Below are positions 7,807 through 16,706 of a DNA stretch of 37,029 bases, piece after piece (positions within the stretch are counted from its first letter, which is position 1; the number at the start of each line of letters is the position of its first letter). Source of the DNA: Candidatus Omnitrophota bacterium (GTDB lineage: Bacteria; Omnitrophota; Gorgyraeia; Gygaellales; Profunditerraquicolaceae); assembly GCA_003644385.1 (NCBI GenBank), contig QNCD01000007.1, forward strand, positions 1-37,029, in the 5' to 3' direction. The translations under genes were made by a program, and so were the position numbers. The notes under the pieces were generated by a model that did not search any database, was not told where the DNA came from, and worked only from the letters and a program-made list of their open reading frames with translations.

Positions 7807-8643
7807 TTGAATTTACAGAATATGTCTTATAGCGAAGCAGAGATTAAAGAATTAGAAGCAAAGGCAAAAGAAGTACGGCGCCTTATTATAAAAATGATCG
7901 CTGAGGCAGGCTCGGGACATCCCGGAGGCAGCCTTTCTGCTACGGATTTAATCACCGCATTATATTTTTCCGTATTAAGGCACAATAGCGCTGAGCCAGA
8001 TTGGAATGAGCGCGATAGATTCCATATGTCAAAAGGGCATTGTTGCCCCCTTTGGTATGCAGTATTGGCATTATCGGGTTATTTCCCGGAAAAGGAACTT
8101 TTGACTTTAAGGAAATTGGGTTCTTTTTTACAAGGCCATCCGGATAAGCGCACTCCAGGCGTCGAGGTAGCTTCGGGTTCACTAGGCCAGGGTTTATCAG
8201 TAGCTTTAGGAATGAGCCTGGCGGCTAAAATAGACAAAAAAGATTACCGCGTTTATTGCCTGATGGGGGACGGAGAAATTCAGGAAGGCAATATTTGGGA
8301 AGCGGCAATGGCTGCTGCTCATCATAAATGTGATAATATTTGCGCAATATTAGATTATAACGGATTTCAAATTGACGGTGAAGTTCAGGATATTATGGGC
8401 CTTGAGCCTTTACTGGAAAAATGGAAGGCTTTCGGGTGGCATGCGATAGAGATTGACGGCCACAATATGAAACAGATCTTGAGTGCATTCCAAGAGGCTA
8501 AAAAAATAAAAGAAAAGCCTACAATCATCATTGCTCATACCACAAAAGGCAAAGGCGTATCTTTTATGGAGAACGTGGTTGATTTCCACGGCCGCGCCCC
8601 GACAAAAGAAGAAGCGGAAAAAGCGCTGGGAGAGTTAGAATAA
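7807..8643 (+). CDS. transketolase, N-terminal subunit
   Basis: GSGHPGGSLSATDL, GSLGQGLSVALGMSLAAK, GDGEIQEGNIWEA; TTG 7807 or ATG 7822 start. Confidence 0.92.
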   Translation: MNLQNMSYSEAEIKELEAKAKEVRRLIIKMIAEAGSGHPGGSLSATDLITALYFSVLRHNSAEPDWNERDRFHMSKGHCCPLWYAVLALSGYFPEKELLTLRKLGSFLQGHPDKRTPGVEVASGSLGQGLSVALGMSLAAKIDKKDYRVYCLMGDGEIQEGNIWEAAMAAAHHKCDNICAILDYNGFQIDGEVQDIMGLEPLLEKWKAFGWHAIEIDGHNMKQILSAFQEAKKIKEKPTIIIAHTTKGKGVSFMENVVDFHGRAPTKEEAEKALGELE

Positions 8644-8648
8644 CTATT

Positions 8649-9578
8649 ATGACTGAAATGCTTTATCAACGTGATGTATACGGAAAAACATTAGCTGAAT
8701 TAGGACGGCAGAATAAAAATATTGTGGTTTTGGACGCCGATTTATCCGGTTCAACACGCACCAGCCTTTTTGCCAAGGAATTTCCGGAAAGGTTTTTTAA
8801 TTTCGGAGTAGCGGAACAAAATATGATTGCATCTTCCGCAGGATTAGCCAGTTGCGGAAAAGTCGTTTTTGTTTCTACTTTTGCTATGTTTGCTACCGGA
8901 AGGGCCTGGGACCAGGTAAGAAATACAATCGCCTACAATAATTTTAATGTTAAAATAGTCGCTTCTCATGCCGGAATTACCGTCGGGCCTGATGGCTCAA
9001 GCCACCAGGCTATAGAAGACATTGCCCTTATGCGGGTTATCCCGAACATGAAAGTCATTGTTCCCTGCGACGGCCCCCAGACAAAGGAGGCGGTTTTAGC
9101 TGCAGTAAATATTCCGGGACCTTTTTATATACGACTGGGAAGGCCGAAAGTCCCTACCATAGAAAATAAAAGTAACTTTAAATTAGGAGAAGCTCAGGTA
9201 TTAATTGAGAGCAAAGATATTGCCATTATTGCCTGCGGTGTAATGGTAGATGCTGCATTAAAGGCGGCAAACAATCTTTTAAAGAGGGGAGTCAAAGCCG
9301 GAGTAATAAATGTGCATACAATCAGGCCTTTAGATTCTAAGTCCCTGCTTGATGCTGTTGGTTCAAGTCGGGGTATTGTAGTCTGCGAAGAGCATAGCAT
9401 TGTTGGCGGATTAGCTTCGGCTATCGAGGAGGCCCTTACAGAAAATAACCCTTTAAAACTGGTAAGGGTAGGCATAAAAAACCGTTTTGGACAGTCCGGA
9501 GAGCCCGCGGAACTTTTAAAAGAATATAATTTGACCAGTGAAGATATAGAAAGTGTTGCTTTATCGCTTGCCTCTTAA
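8649..9578 (+). CDS. transketolase, C-terminal subunit
   Basis: LDADLSGSTRTSLF, FNFGVAEQNMIASSAGLA, GPDGSSHQAIEDIALMR. Confidence 0.92.
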   Translation: MTEMLYQRDVYGKTLAELGRQNKNIVVLDADLSGSTRTSLFAKEFPERFFNFGVAEQNMIASSAGLASCGKVVFVSTFAMFATGRAWDQVRNTIAYNNFNVKIVASHAGITVGPDGSSHQAIEDIALMRVIPNMKVIVPCDGPQTKEAVLAAVNIPGPFYIRLGRPKVPTIENKSNFKLGEAQVLIESKDIAIIACGVMVDAALKAANNLLKRGVKAGVINVHTIRPLDSKSLLDAVGSSRGIVVCEEHSIVGGLASAIEEALTENNPLKLVRVGIKNRFGQSGEPAELLKEYNLTSEDIESVALSLAS

Positions 9579-9584
9579 AAGAAA

Positions 9585-10463
9585 TTGAACCTCAATTCCT
9601 ACGCTAAATTAAATCTCTATCTTGAAGTTATCGGCAGACGCAGAGATAATTACCATAATATCAGGACTCTTTTTGAAAGAATAGACCTTGGCGATAAAAT
9701 ATCCCTTAAGCTGCGGCAGGATAGAAAAATAAGGGTTATTTGCCAGGGTAAGTTCAAGGTCCCCAGCGGAAGTTCAAATTTTGCCTACCGTAGTGCCAAA
9801 TTGCTCCAGGAAAAATTCAGCGTTAAAAAAGGAGTAGATATTAAAATTAAAAAATCTATTCCTGTTGCCAGCGGTTTGGGTGGAGGCTCCAGCAATGCCG
9901 CGGTAGTGCTTATTGGGTTAAATAAGCTTTGGGGTTTAAGCTTAGAGAGGAAAGATTTAGCGGGCCTGGCTGCCAAATTAGGCAGCGATACCGCGTTCTT
10001 TATATATGATTGCCCCTTTGCTATAGGTGAGTGGCGCGGAGAAAAGATAAGTTGTTTGCCGGCGCTTAATAAAATGCGCCTTTGGCATCTTTTGATTATA
10101 CCAAAGATGAGGGTATCCACCGCTTCGATTTACGCGAAATGGGATAAATTTAGAGAGAGTTTTAAATTGACAAGGCCCAGGCATAATGTTAAAATATTAC
10201 TTCATGGGCTTAAAAACGCTGACCATGGCCTAATAGGCAAGGCATTATTCAACAGCCTGCAGGAAGTTACGTTTAAAACGCATCCTTTTTTAAAACAGGC
10301 GCAAAAAGAGCTGATTAAGCTGGGGTTGGAGGCAATTCTTATGTCCGGAAGCGGACCAGCAATTTTTGCAATTCTTCGATCAAGAAAGGAGGCAAAGGCT
10401 TTATTTAAGCGTATTAAGCAAAAAAAGAAATCCTGGCAGATTTTTATTGCACGCACAATTTAG
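9585..10463 (+). CDS. ispE: 4-diphosphocytidyl-2-C-methyl-D-erythritol kinase
   Basis: SYAKLNLYLEVIGRRRDNYH, PVASGLGGGSSNAA, MSGSGPAIF GHMP kinase motifs; TTG start. Confidence 0.93.
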   Translation: MNLNSYAKLNLYLEVIGRRRDNYHNIRTLFERIDLGDKISLKLRQDRKIRVICQGKFKVPSGSSNFAYRSAKLLQEKFSVKKGVDIKIKKSIPVASGLGGGSSNAAVVLIGLNKLWGLSLERKDLAGLAAKLGSDTAFFIYDCPFAIGEWRGEKISCLPALNKMRLWHLLIIPKMRVSTASIYAKWDKFRESFKLTRPRHNVKILLHGLKNADHGLIGKALFNSLQEVTFKTHPFLKQAQKELIKLGLEAILMSGSGPAIFAILRSRKEAKALFKRIKQKKKSWQIFIARTI

Positions 10464-10563
10464 AGGGGGTAGCTATTGATAGCCAGCAAGAGGCGCGCAA
10501 TATTTATATTTTTAGAGAGGGATTCAGCGTGCCTGGGGGCATTACTCAGCAGGAGGAAAGCAT

Positions 10564-10956
10564 ATGGAAATTACAGAAGTAAGAGTGTTTTTGAAGGATT
10601 CACCGGATAAAAAGCTGAAGGCGTACGTTACTGTTACCTTTGACAATGCTTTTGTAGTTAGGAATATAAAAGTAATTGAGGGTTCTAACGGATTGTTTAT
10701 CGCTATGCCTTCCAGAAAGATAAAACAACCCTGCCCAAAGTGCAATTTTAAAAACGAAGCACGCAGTAAATACTGTAACCAATGCGGCACGCAGTTGCCT
10801 ACTACGGCTCGCCTGGCAGGCCAAGAGGTAAACGCGCAATTAGAGCATAAAGATATCGCCCATCCTATAACCCAGTCCTTTAGGGAATATTTACAAAAAA
10901 GAGTTCTGGAGGCTTACGAACAGGAAAAAGCAAAGACCCCTGGCAGTTTGGGATAG
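10564..10956 (+). CDS. spoVG: SpoVG-family regulator with inserted zinc ribbon
   Basis: MEITEVRVF...LKAYVTVTFDNAFVVRNIKVIEGSNGLFIAMPSRK ... KDIAHPIT with CPKC...CNQCG in between. Confidence 0.88.
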   Translation: MEITEVRVFLKDSPDKKLKAYVTVTFDNAFVVRNIKVIEGSNGLFIAMPSRKIKQPCPKCNFKNEARSKYCNQCGTQLPTTARLAGQEVNAQLEHKDIAHPITQSFREYLQKRVLEAYEQEKAKTPGSLG

Positions 10957-10996
10957 TCAAATTAGAAGAAACAGAGTTAGGTAAATAACTCTAATT

Positions 10997-11067
10997 TGGG
11001 ATGTCGTCCAATGGTAGGACACGAGAATTTGGGTCTCGCTATTCTGGTTCGAGTCCAGACGTCCCAG
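10997..11067 (+). tRNA. tRNA-Gln(TTG)
   Basis: Acceptor TGGGATG/CGTCCCA, D stem GTCC/GGAC, anticodon arm CGAGA-ATTTGGG-TCTCG, T arm CTGG-TTCGAGT-CCAG. Confidence 0.95.
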
Positions 11068-11131
11068 CGAACCTAGGTCGCATTAATTAATATAGATTGT
11101 TTAGCTTAAAAACTATAGGTTAATAGGAATA

Positions 11132-12388
11132 ATGTTAAAGGAAAAAACCGCTGTTATTTTATTGGCCGCAGGTAAAAGCACGCGGATGAAATCAGATTAT
11201 CCCAAAGCCCTGCACCCTATTCTCTCTAGGCCGATGTTAGGCTATTGTTTAGATTTAGTTAAGAGCCTTACTGCAGATAAGGCAATTTTAGTTTTGGGAC
11301 ATAAACACGAACAGATAAAGCCGTTAATTCAGGGAAAAATAAAAGTGGTAATCCAAAAAAAACTTATAGGCACCGCCGACGCAGTAAAGATTGCTTTAAC
11401 TCAATTAAATAATTTTAAGGGTACGGTTCTGGTTCTTTATTGCGACAATCCTTTATTGAAAAAGGAGACAATAAAAAATCTTCTTAAACAACATATAGCC
11501 AGCCATTCCGAAGCTACTTTATTAACCGCAGTTACCGATAAGCCTTTTGGTTATGGCAGGATCTTGCGGGATAAATACCAGAGTATTTGCGGTATCATAG
11601 AAGAAAAGGACGCCAGCGACTTTCAAAAAAATATCAAGGAGATAAATACCGGAACCGTTTGCTTTAGGAAAGATAGCCTTTCCTATGCATTGAATAGGGT
11701 AAAGGCGGATAACCGCAAAAAAGAATATTACCTTACTGACACAATAGGCATACTTTATAAAAGAGGGTCTTTGATTGATTCGTTTAAGCTTGACGATTTA
11801 GGCCAGGCTTTGGGTATAAATTCTCGTTCCGACCTGGCAGAAGCAAATAAGATTATGCAGCGCCGTATTAACGAGGATTTTATGAAAAACGGAATTACTA
11901 TAGTAAATCCGGAAAATACCTTTATCAGTTATGGTGTTACGATAGGTAAGGATTCGATAATTTATCCCTTTACAGTAATAGATAGAAATGTTAAAATTGG
12001 TAAACGTTGTAAGATTGGACCATTTGCCCACATAAGAGGAGGCAGCCGCCTTAGCGACGATGTTTCGGTAGGCAATTTTATAGAGGTAAACCGCTCTAAA
12101 CTTGCTTCAAAAGCCAGAGCTAAACACTTTAGTTATCTTGGCGATGCACGGGTGGGCCGATTTGTCAATATCGGCGCCGGCACGGTAACCGCAAATTATG
12201 ACGGCAAAAAAAAGAATATTACAGTAATAGGAGATAAAGCTTTTATTGGTTCGGATACGATTTTAGTCGCACCGGTTAAAATTGGTAAAGGCGCTAAAAC
12301 CGGAGCAGGTTCGGTGGTTACAAGGAATAGGAACGTCGCGGCTAATAGCACGGTAGTAGGGGTCCCGGCCAAGCCGTTAGAGAAATAA
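11132..12388 (+). CDS. glmU: bifunctional UDP-GlcNAc pyrophosphorylase / GlcN-1-P N-acetyltransferase
   Basis: LLAAGKSTRMKSDYPKALHP, LbH repeats, GAGTVTANYDGKKK. Confidence 0.93.
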   Translation: MLKEKTAVILLAAGKSTRMKSDYPKALHPILSRPMLGYCLDLVKSLTADKAILVLGHKHEQIKPLIQGKIKVVIQKKLIGTADAVKIALTQLNNFKGTVLVLYCDNPLLKKETIKNLLKQHIASHSEATLLTAVTDKPFGYGRILRDKYQSICGIIEEKDASDFQKNIKEINTGTVCFRKDSLSYALNRVKADNRKKEYYLTDTIGILYKRGSLIDSFKLDDLGQALGINSRSDLAEANKIMQRRINEDFMKNGITIVNPENTFISYGVTIGKDSIIYPFTVIDRNVKIGKRCKIGPFAHIRGGSRLSDDVSVGNFIEVNRSKLASKARAKHFSYLGDARVGRFVNIGAGTVTANYDGKKKNITVIGDKAFIGSDTILVAPVKIGKGAKTGAGSVVTRNRNVAANSTVVGVPAKPLEK

Positions 12389-12429
12389 ATTAAATAAACA
12401 CTTAAATATTTAAATACGAGGTAGAAAAT

Positions 12430-13368
12430 ATGGATAAAATAGCGGTTTTTTGCGGGAATGCCCATCCTCAATTAGCTAAAGATATCTGTAAATATTTAAA
12501 GGTTAAATTATCAGAGGCTTTTGTAGGCAGGTTCAGTGAGGGAGAGATAAGGGTAAAAATTAATGAAAACGTAAGAGGAAAAGATGTTTTTTTGGTTCAG
12601 CCCACTTCACCTCCGACAAATGATAACCTGATGGAGCTTTTGATTATAATCGATGCTTTAAAGAGGTCTTCCAGTCAGCGTATTACTGCGGTTATTCCTC
12701 ATTTTGGTTATGCCCGTCAGGACCGTAAGGATCAGCCGCGCGTTCCCATTACCGCAAAATTAGTGGCTAACCTTATAACTACCGCTGGTGCAAACAGGGT
12801 GTTGACTATGGATTTGCACGCTGGCCAAATACAGGGTTTTTTCGATATACCCGTCGACCATCTTTTTGCAGTAGGCATTTTTATAGATTATCTGAACACC
12901 CTGGGAATTAAAAATCTAGTAGTGGTCTCTCCGGATGTGGGAGGCATAAAAATGGCCAGGGCCTACGCTAAAAGATTGGGAGCCGGCCTGGCGATTATAG
13001 ACAAGAGGAGAATCTCTCCTGAAAAAGCCGAAGCAATGCATATTTTAGGCGAAGTAGAAGGTAAGAATGCAGTGATTGTTGACGATTTGATTGCTACTGG
13101 CGGCTCGCTGATAGAAGCAGTCAATGCCTTAAAAGATGCTGGAGCCAATAGTATCCGCGCGGCAATTACGCACGGAGTATTATCAAACTCAGCAATAGAA
13201 AATATTAATAAATGCGCATCTTTAACAGAGTTGGCAATAACAGACAGCATACCGTTTAGTGAACAAAAAAAACACCCCAGGATTAAAGTTCTATCAGTTG
13301 CCGGGCTTCTGGGCGAGGCAATAAGAAGAATACACCATGAGGAGTCGGTAAGCAGCTTGTTTGATTAA
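12430..13368 (+). CDS. prs: ribose-phosphate pyrophosphokinase
   Basis: FSEGEIRVKINENVRGKDVFLVQ, HFGYARQDRKDQPR, VDDLIATGGSL. Confidence 0.95.
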   Translation: MDKIAVFCGNAHPQLAKDICKYLKVKLSEAFVGRFSEGEIRVKINENVRGKDVFLVQPTSPPTNDNLMELLIIIDALKRSSSQRITAVIPHFGYARQDRKDQPRVPITAKLVANLITTAGANRVLTMDLHAGQIQGFFDIPVDHLFAVGIFIDYLNTLGIKNLVVVSPDVGGIKMARAYAKRLGAGLAIIDKRRISPEKAEAMHILGEVEGKNAVIVDDLIATGGSLIEAVNALKDAGANSIRAAITHGVLSNSAIENINKCASLTELAITDSIPFSEQKKHPRIKVLSVAGLLGEAIRRIHHEESVSSLFD

Positions 13369-13422
13369 AGATAACTATAAGTACTGAAATTTTTATACAA
13401 AACACATTTAAGGAGCAATTAG

Positions 13423-14151
13423 ATGGATGAGATATTGTTAGATGCACAACCAAGAAAAGATTTAGGCGGGGGCAAGTTAAAGGATCTCAGGAGAAATGGT
13501 TTTGTGCCGGCAGTAGTCTATTCAGCTGGCAAGAAATCACAAGCTATACAGGTCTCTCATCGCGAATTAATGCGCTTGATTCACCATTATCATATAGAGA
13601 GCGTGGTAATTAACCTGAATATTAAAGAAAATAAGGATAAAGATCCCAAAGCCAAAAGCTGTTTAATCAAGGAGATTCAATATAATCCGGTTAGCGATGA
13701 CGTTATCCATGTGGATTTCAATGAGATTTCTTTAACTAAGGCAATAAAAGTGAATGTGGCTGTAGTTGCTAACGGAGAGCCGATCGGCGTAAAACAAGAG
13801 GGCGGGTCTTTGGAGCATATTCTTTGGGAAATTGAAATCGAATGTTTGCCAAGAGATATTCCTAAAGAAATTCCCATTGATGTCAGCCAGATGAAGATAG
13901 GCGATGCTATACACATAAAAGATATTGTTTTTCCCGCAAATGTAAAAGTCTTGGCTGATCCGGAGGCAATTGTTTTGACCGTAATTGCCCCGATAAAAGA
14001 GGAAGAAGTCGCACCTTTGGCTGAAGGGGAGGGATCCCAGGAGCCGGAAGTTATAAGGGAGAAGAAGGAAGCTGCCGAAGGGGAAGAAGGAACCCAGGAA
14101 AAGAAAGAAGAGAAAAAGGAAAAGAAAGAAGAGAAAAAGGAAAAGGGTTAA
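13423..14151 (+). CDS. rplY: 50S ribosomal protein L25/TL5/Ctc
   Basis: L25 domain, TL5-like beta domain, long Glu/Lys-rich tail; position between prs and pth. Confidence 0.92.
   Translation: MDEILLDAQPRKDLGGGKLKDLRRNGFVPAVVYSAGKKSQAIQVSHRELMRLIHHYHIESVVINLNIKENKDKDPKAKSCLIKEIQYNPVSDDVIHVDFNEISLTKAIKVNVAVVANGEPIGVKQEGGSLEHILWEIEIECLPRDIPKEIPIDVSQMKIGDAIHIKDIVFPANVKVLADPEAIVLTVIAPIKEEEVAPLAEGEGSQEPEVIREKKEAAEGEEGTQEKKEEKKEKKEEKKEKG
14101..14142 (+). repeat. perfect 21-bp tandem duplication in the rplY tail
   Basis: AAGAAAGAAGAGAAAAAGGAA x2, encoding KKEEKKE twice. Confidence 0.9.
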
Positions 14152-14195
14152 AGCCCTTTCTTTTCTAGAGCCATCCTTATTTTTTAAATCAAGGG

Positions 14196-14762
14196 ATGAA
14201 GTTAATCGTTGGGTTAGGCAACCCCGGGCGGGTTTATATAAATTCAAGGCATAATATAGGTTTTGCGGTAATCAAGGCTTTAGCAAAAACCAGTAAGATA
14301 AAGTTTAAAAAAGATAAGAATACTTTATCTTTAAAAGGCAGAGGAAAAATAGCAGGGTTTGATGTGATATTGGCTATGCCGCTTACGTTTATGAATTTGT
14401 CGGGTATTAGCGTAAAGGCTCTGCTTGAGAAGTATAATTTGGATTTAGGAGAATTATTGATAGTTTGTGACGATTTAGACCTTAACTTTTCCAGGCTTAA
14501 AATCAGGGCCAGCGGCTCCTCAGCAGGCCATAAGGGGCTTGAGTCAGTAATAGAGAATTTAGGGTCTTTGAAATTCGCCAGATTGCGTATCGGAATCGGC
14601 AGGCCGCAGAAGAGTATGGGGGCGGCAGAGTATGTGCTGGCTTCTTTCGGGAAAAATGAGAAAAAGCATTTGCCCAGAATAATCAATGATGCCTGCGCAT
14701 GCTGTTTAAGCTGGGTGAGCGAAGGAATTTCTCAGTCAATGAATATTTTTAACAAGTGGTAG
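14196..14762 (+). CDS. pth: peptidyl-tRNA hydrolase
   Basis: MKLIVGLGNPGRVYINSRHNIGF, MPLTFMNLSG. Confidence 0.95.
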   Translation: MKLIVGLGNPGRVYINSRHNIGFAVIKALAKTSKIKFKKDKNTLSLKGRGKIAGFDVILAMPLTFMNLSGISVKALLEKYNLDLGELLIVCDDLDLNFSRLKIRASGSSAGHKGLESVIENLGSLKFARLRIGIGRPQKSMGAAEYVLASFGKNEKKHLPRIINDACACCLSWVSEGISQSMNIFNKW

Positions 14763-14819
14763 TACAGTCAACGATTAGCTTTTAAACCATTTGAATTAAG
14801 AAACAGAGAGGGCTTGAGA

Positions 14820-15107
14820 ATGAACAAATATGAAGCTATGTTTATAGTTAATCCGGAATTATCCGAAGAAGAAAAGAAAAGTTTATTTAAACAGATTCAT
14901 GAAGTGATAACTAAAAACGAAGGAGAAGTTACTTCGGCTGATATATGGTCAGAGAAAAGAAAGCTCTCTTTTCCCATTAAGAAACATAAAGAAGGCATAT
15001 ATTATCTGGTAAATTTTAACATAGCGGCCGGAAAGGTCACAGATATAAGACACGCTTATAAGTTAAATGAAAATATACTCAGGGTGTTAATTACAAGGCA
15101 TGAATAA
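14820..15107 (+). CDS. rpsF: 30S ribosomal protein S6
   Basis: MNKYEAMFIVNPELSEEEKK...SEKRKLSFPIKKHKEGIYYLVNF; ATG 14820 preferred over TTG 14814. Confidence 0.93.
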   Translation: MNKYEAMFIVNPELSEEEKKSLFKQIHEVITKNEGEVTSADIWSEKRKLSFPIKKHKEGIYYLVNFNIAAGKVTDIRHAYKLNENILRVLITRHE

Positions 15108-15162
15108 GGGCTTTGCGTATCCGTGAAAATAAAGTATAATATTTAGAAGCAAAGGAGGGCAT

Positions 15163-15405
15163 ATGGAAGGAGAAATGGCTTTAGATTTTTTGTTGCAGAA
15201 TATAGCAATTTTTGCGAGTATTATCGGCATCCTCTTCGGGATTGACTTAATTTTTGGGGCTAAATTTATGAAATTGTTAAAACAACTGCTGGAAAAGTCT
15301 TTAAATCTTGACCATGTTATAATTGAGGCTAATCCTCGGATAATCATTGGTGTGGTGTTTTTGGTGCTATCGTTACTGATAATTTTTTTAATTAAGAAAG
15401 CGTAA
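15163..15405 (+). CDS. small two-TM membrane protein
   Basis: 80 aa, two hydrophobic segments; AAAGGAGGG RBS; in the rpsF-ssb gap. Confidence 0.7.
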   Translation: MEGEMALDFLLQNIAIFASIIGILFGIDLIFGAKFMKLLKQLLEKSLNLDHVIIEANPRIIIGVVFLVLSLLIIFLIKKA

Positions 15406-15456
15406 TTTAGTTTGAGTTTTTAGCATTGTAATTAAAATTTAGATTCGGAGAAGAAG

Positions 15457-15903
15457 ATGGCTAATTTCAATAAGGTGATATTGGTGGGCAATTTGACTAA
15501 GGATCCGGAGTTACGTTATACTCCTCAAGGTACGGCAGTTGCAAATTTAAGAATGGCGATAAACAGGCGCTATAGAGATAGGAGCCAGAATTTAAAAGAA
15601 GAGAGCTGTTTTGTAACAGTAGTAGTCTGGAATAAACAGGCAGAGTCCTCTAACCAATATTTACGCAAAGGAAGCCCTGTCCTGGTAGAGGGAAGCTTAC
15701 AGTCCCGTTCCTGGGAAGATAACTCGGGTCAAAAGCGCAATGTTCTGGAGGTGAGGGCGCAGCGGGTACAGTTTTTAGGTTCTCCTGTCGCCAGGGAAAT
15801 GACTGGGTCAGTTCAAGAGCAGCATGTGACCGAAAACATCGAGGAGAGTACTGAATCGTCTTGGCTTGAAGAGGAACCTAAAGAGGAAGAAAATGTTAAT
15901 TAG
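15457..15903 (+). CDS. ssb: single-stranded DNA-binding protein
   Basis: [39 protein letters not shown]. Confidence 0.95.
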   Translation: MANFNKVILVGNLTKDPELRYTPQGTAVANLRMAINRRYRDRSQNLKEESCFVTVVVWNKQAESSNQYLRKGSPVLVEGSLQSRSWEDNSGQKRNVLEVRAQRVQFLGSPVAREMTGSVQEQHVTENIEESTESSWLEEEPKEEENVN

Positions 15904-16153
15904 AAAAAGAACAAGAAACGTCAAAAAGAAAAAAAAGTTTTTACTTGCCAGAAAGAAGTTTTGCCGGTTATGCGTAGACAAAGTAAAGTCGATAGATTAT
16001 AAGGATGTAAAGAGACTGGAATCGTTTGTCAGAGAAAGAGGCAAGATAATCTCTCCGCGTATCTCTGGTAATTGCGCTAAGCACCAAAGGATGGTTAGAG
16101 AGGCAATCAAAAAAGCGAGGTTTGTATCTCTGCTTCCTTACACGCGCATATAG
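15893..16153 (+). CDS. rpsR: 30S ribosomal protein S18, Cys/zinc-type
   Basis: [49 protein letters not shown] 15893 overlaps the end of ssb. Confidence 0.92.
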   Translation: MLIRKRTRNVKKKKKFLLARKKFCRLCVDKVKSIDYKDVKRLESFVRERGKIISPRISGNCAKHQRMVREAIKKARFVSLLPYTRI

Positions 16154-16241
16154 CCGCACTTTTTTAAAAAATTATTTAATAAATTCTAATTTAAACTTTT
16201 CGGATAATATCCGTTTAAGAAAATCGAATAACAACGCTCCC

Positions 16242-16682
16242 ATGGAAGTTATTTTAAAACAGAATGTAGACCGGCTGGGTAAGACAGGAACAATCGTTAA
16301 GGTAAAGGACGGCTTTGCGCGTAATTTTCTTTTACCTAACGGCTTGGCTGTTGCCTTAACGCCGGAGAATCTAAAAAAACTGGAGCAGGAAAGGCAAAAA
16401 GAGTCCCTCCAGCTTGAACATTCCAAAAAAGAAGCCCTTGCCCTTAGAGAGAAGCTATCAGGATTATCTGTAACTATTAGCGTTTTAACTCACGAAGATA
16501 AACTATATGGCAGCATAACTAATTCTGAAATAGCGCAAGCCTTAAAAGAAGAGGGTTTTGATATCGACAAGAATAAAATTATTCTACAAGAGCCGATAAG
16601 GTCGCTGGGTATTTATGAGGTGTCTGTAAAACTGGCATCCGAAGTAGAAGCCAGAGTCAAAGTCTGGGTTGTGAAAAAATAA
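16242..16682 (+). CDS. rplI: 50S ribosomal protein L9
   Basis: MEVILKQNVDRLGKTGTIVKVKDGFARNFLLPNGLAV; start 16242 rather than the track start 16122. Confidence 0.94.
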   Translation: MEVILKQNVDRLGKTGTIVKVKDGFARNFLLPNGLAVALTPENLKKLEQERQKESLQLEHSKKEALALREKLSGLSVTISVLTHEDKLYGSITNSEIAQALKEEGFDIDKNKIILQEPIRSLGIYEVSVKLASEVEARVKVWVVKK

Positions 16683-16706
16683 AGAATTCAAAAGCAGGTA
16701 TTTAAA

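Noticed and set aside
16122-16241. N-terminal extension of the rplI ORF
   Set aside because: L9 starts canonically with MEVILKQNVDRLG at 16242; the extension overlaps the end of rpsR and has no L9 similarity.
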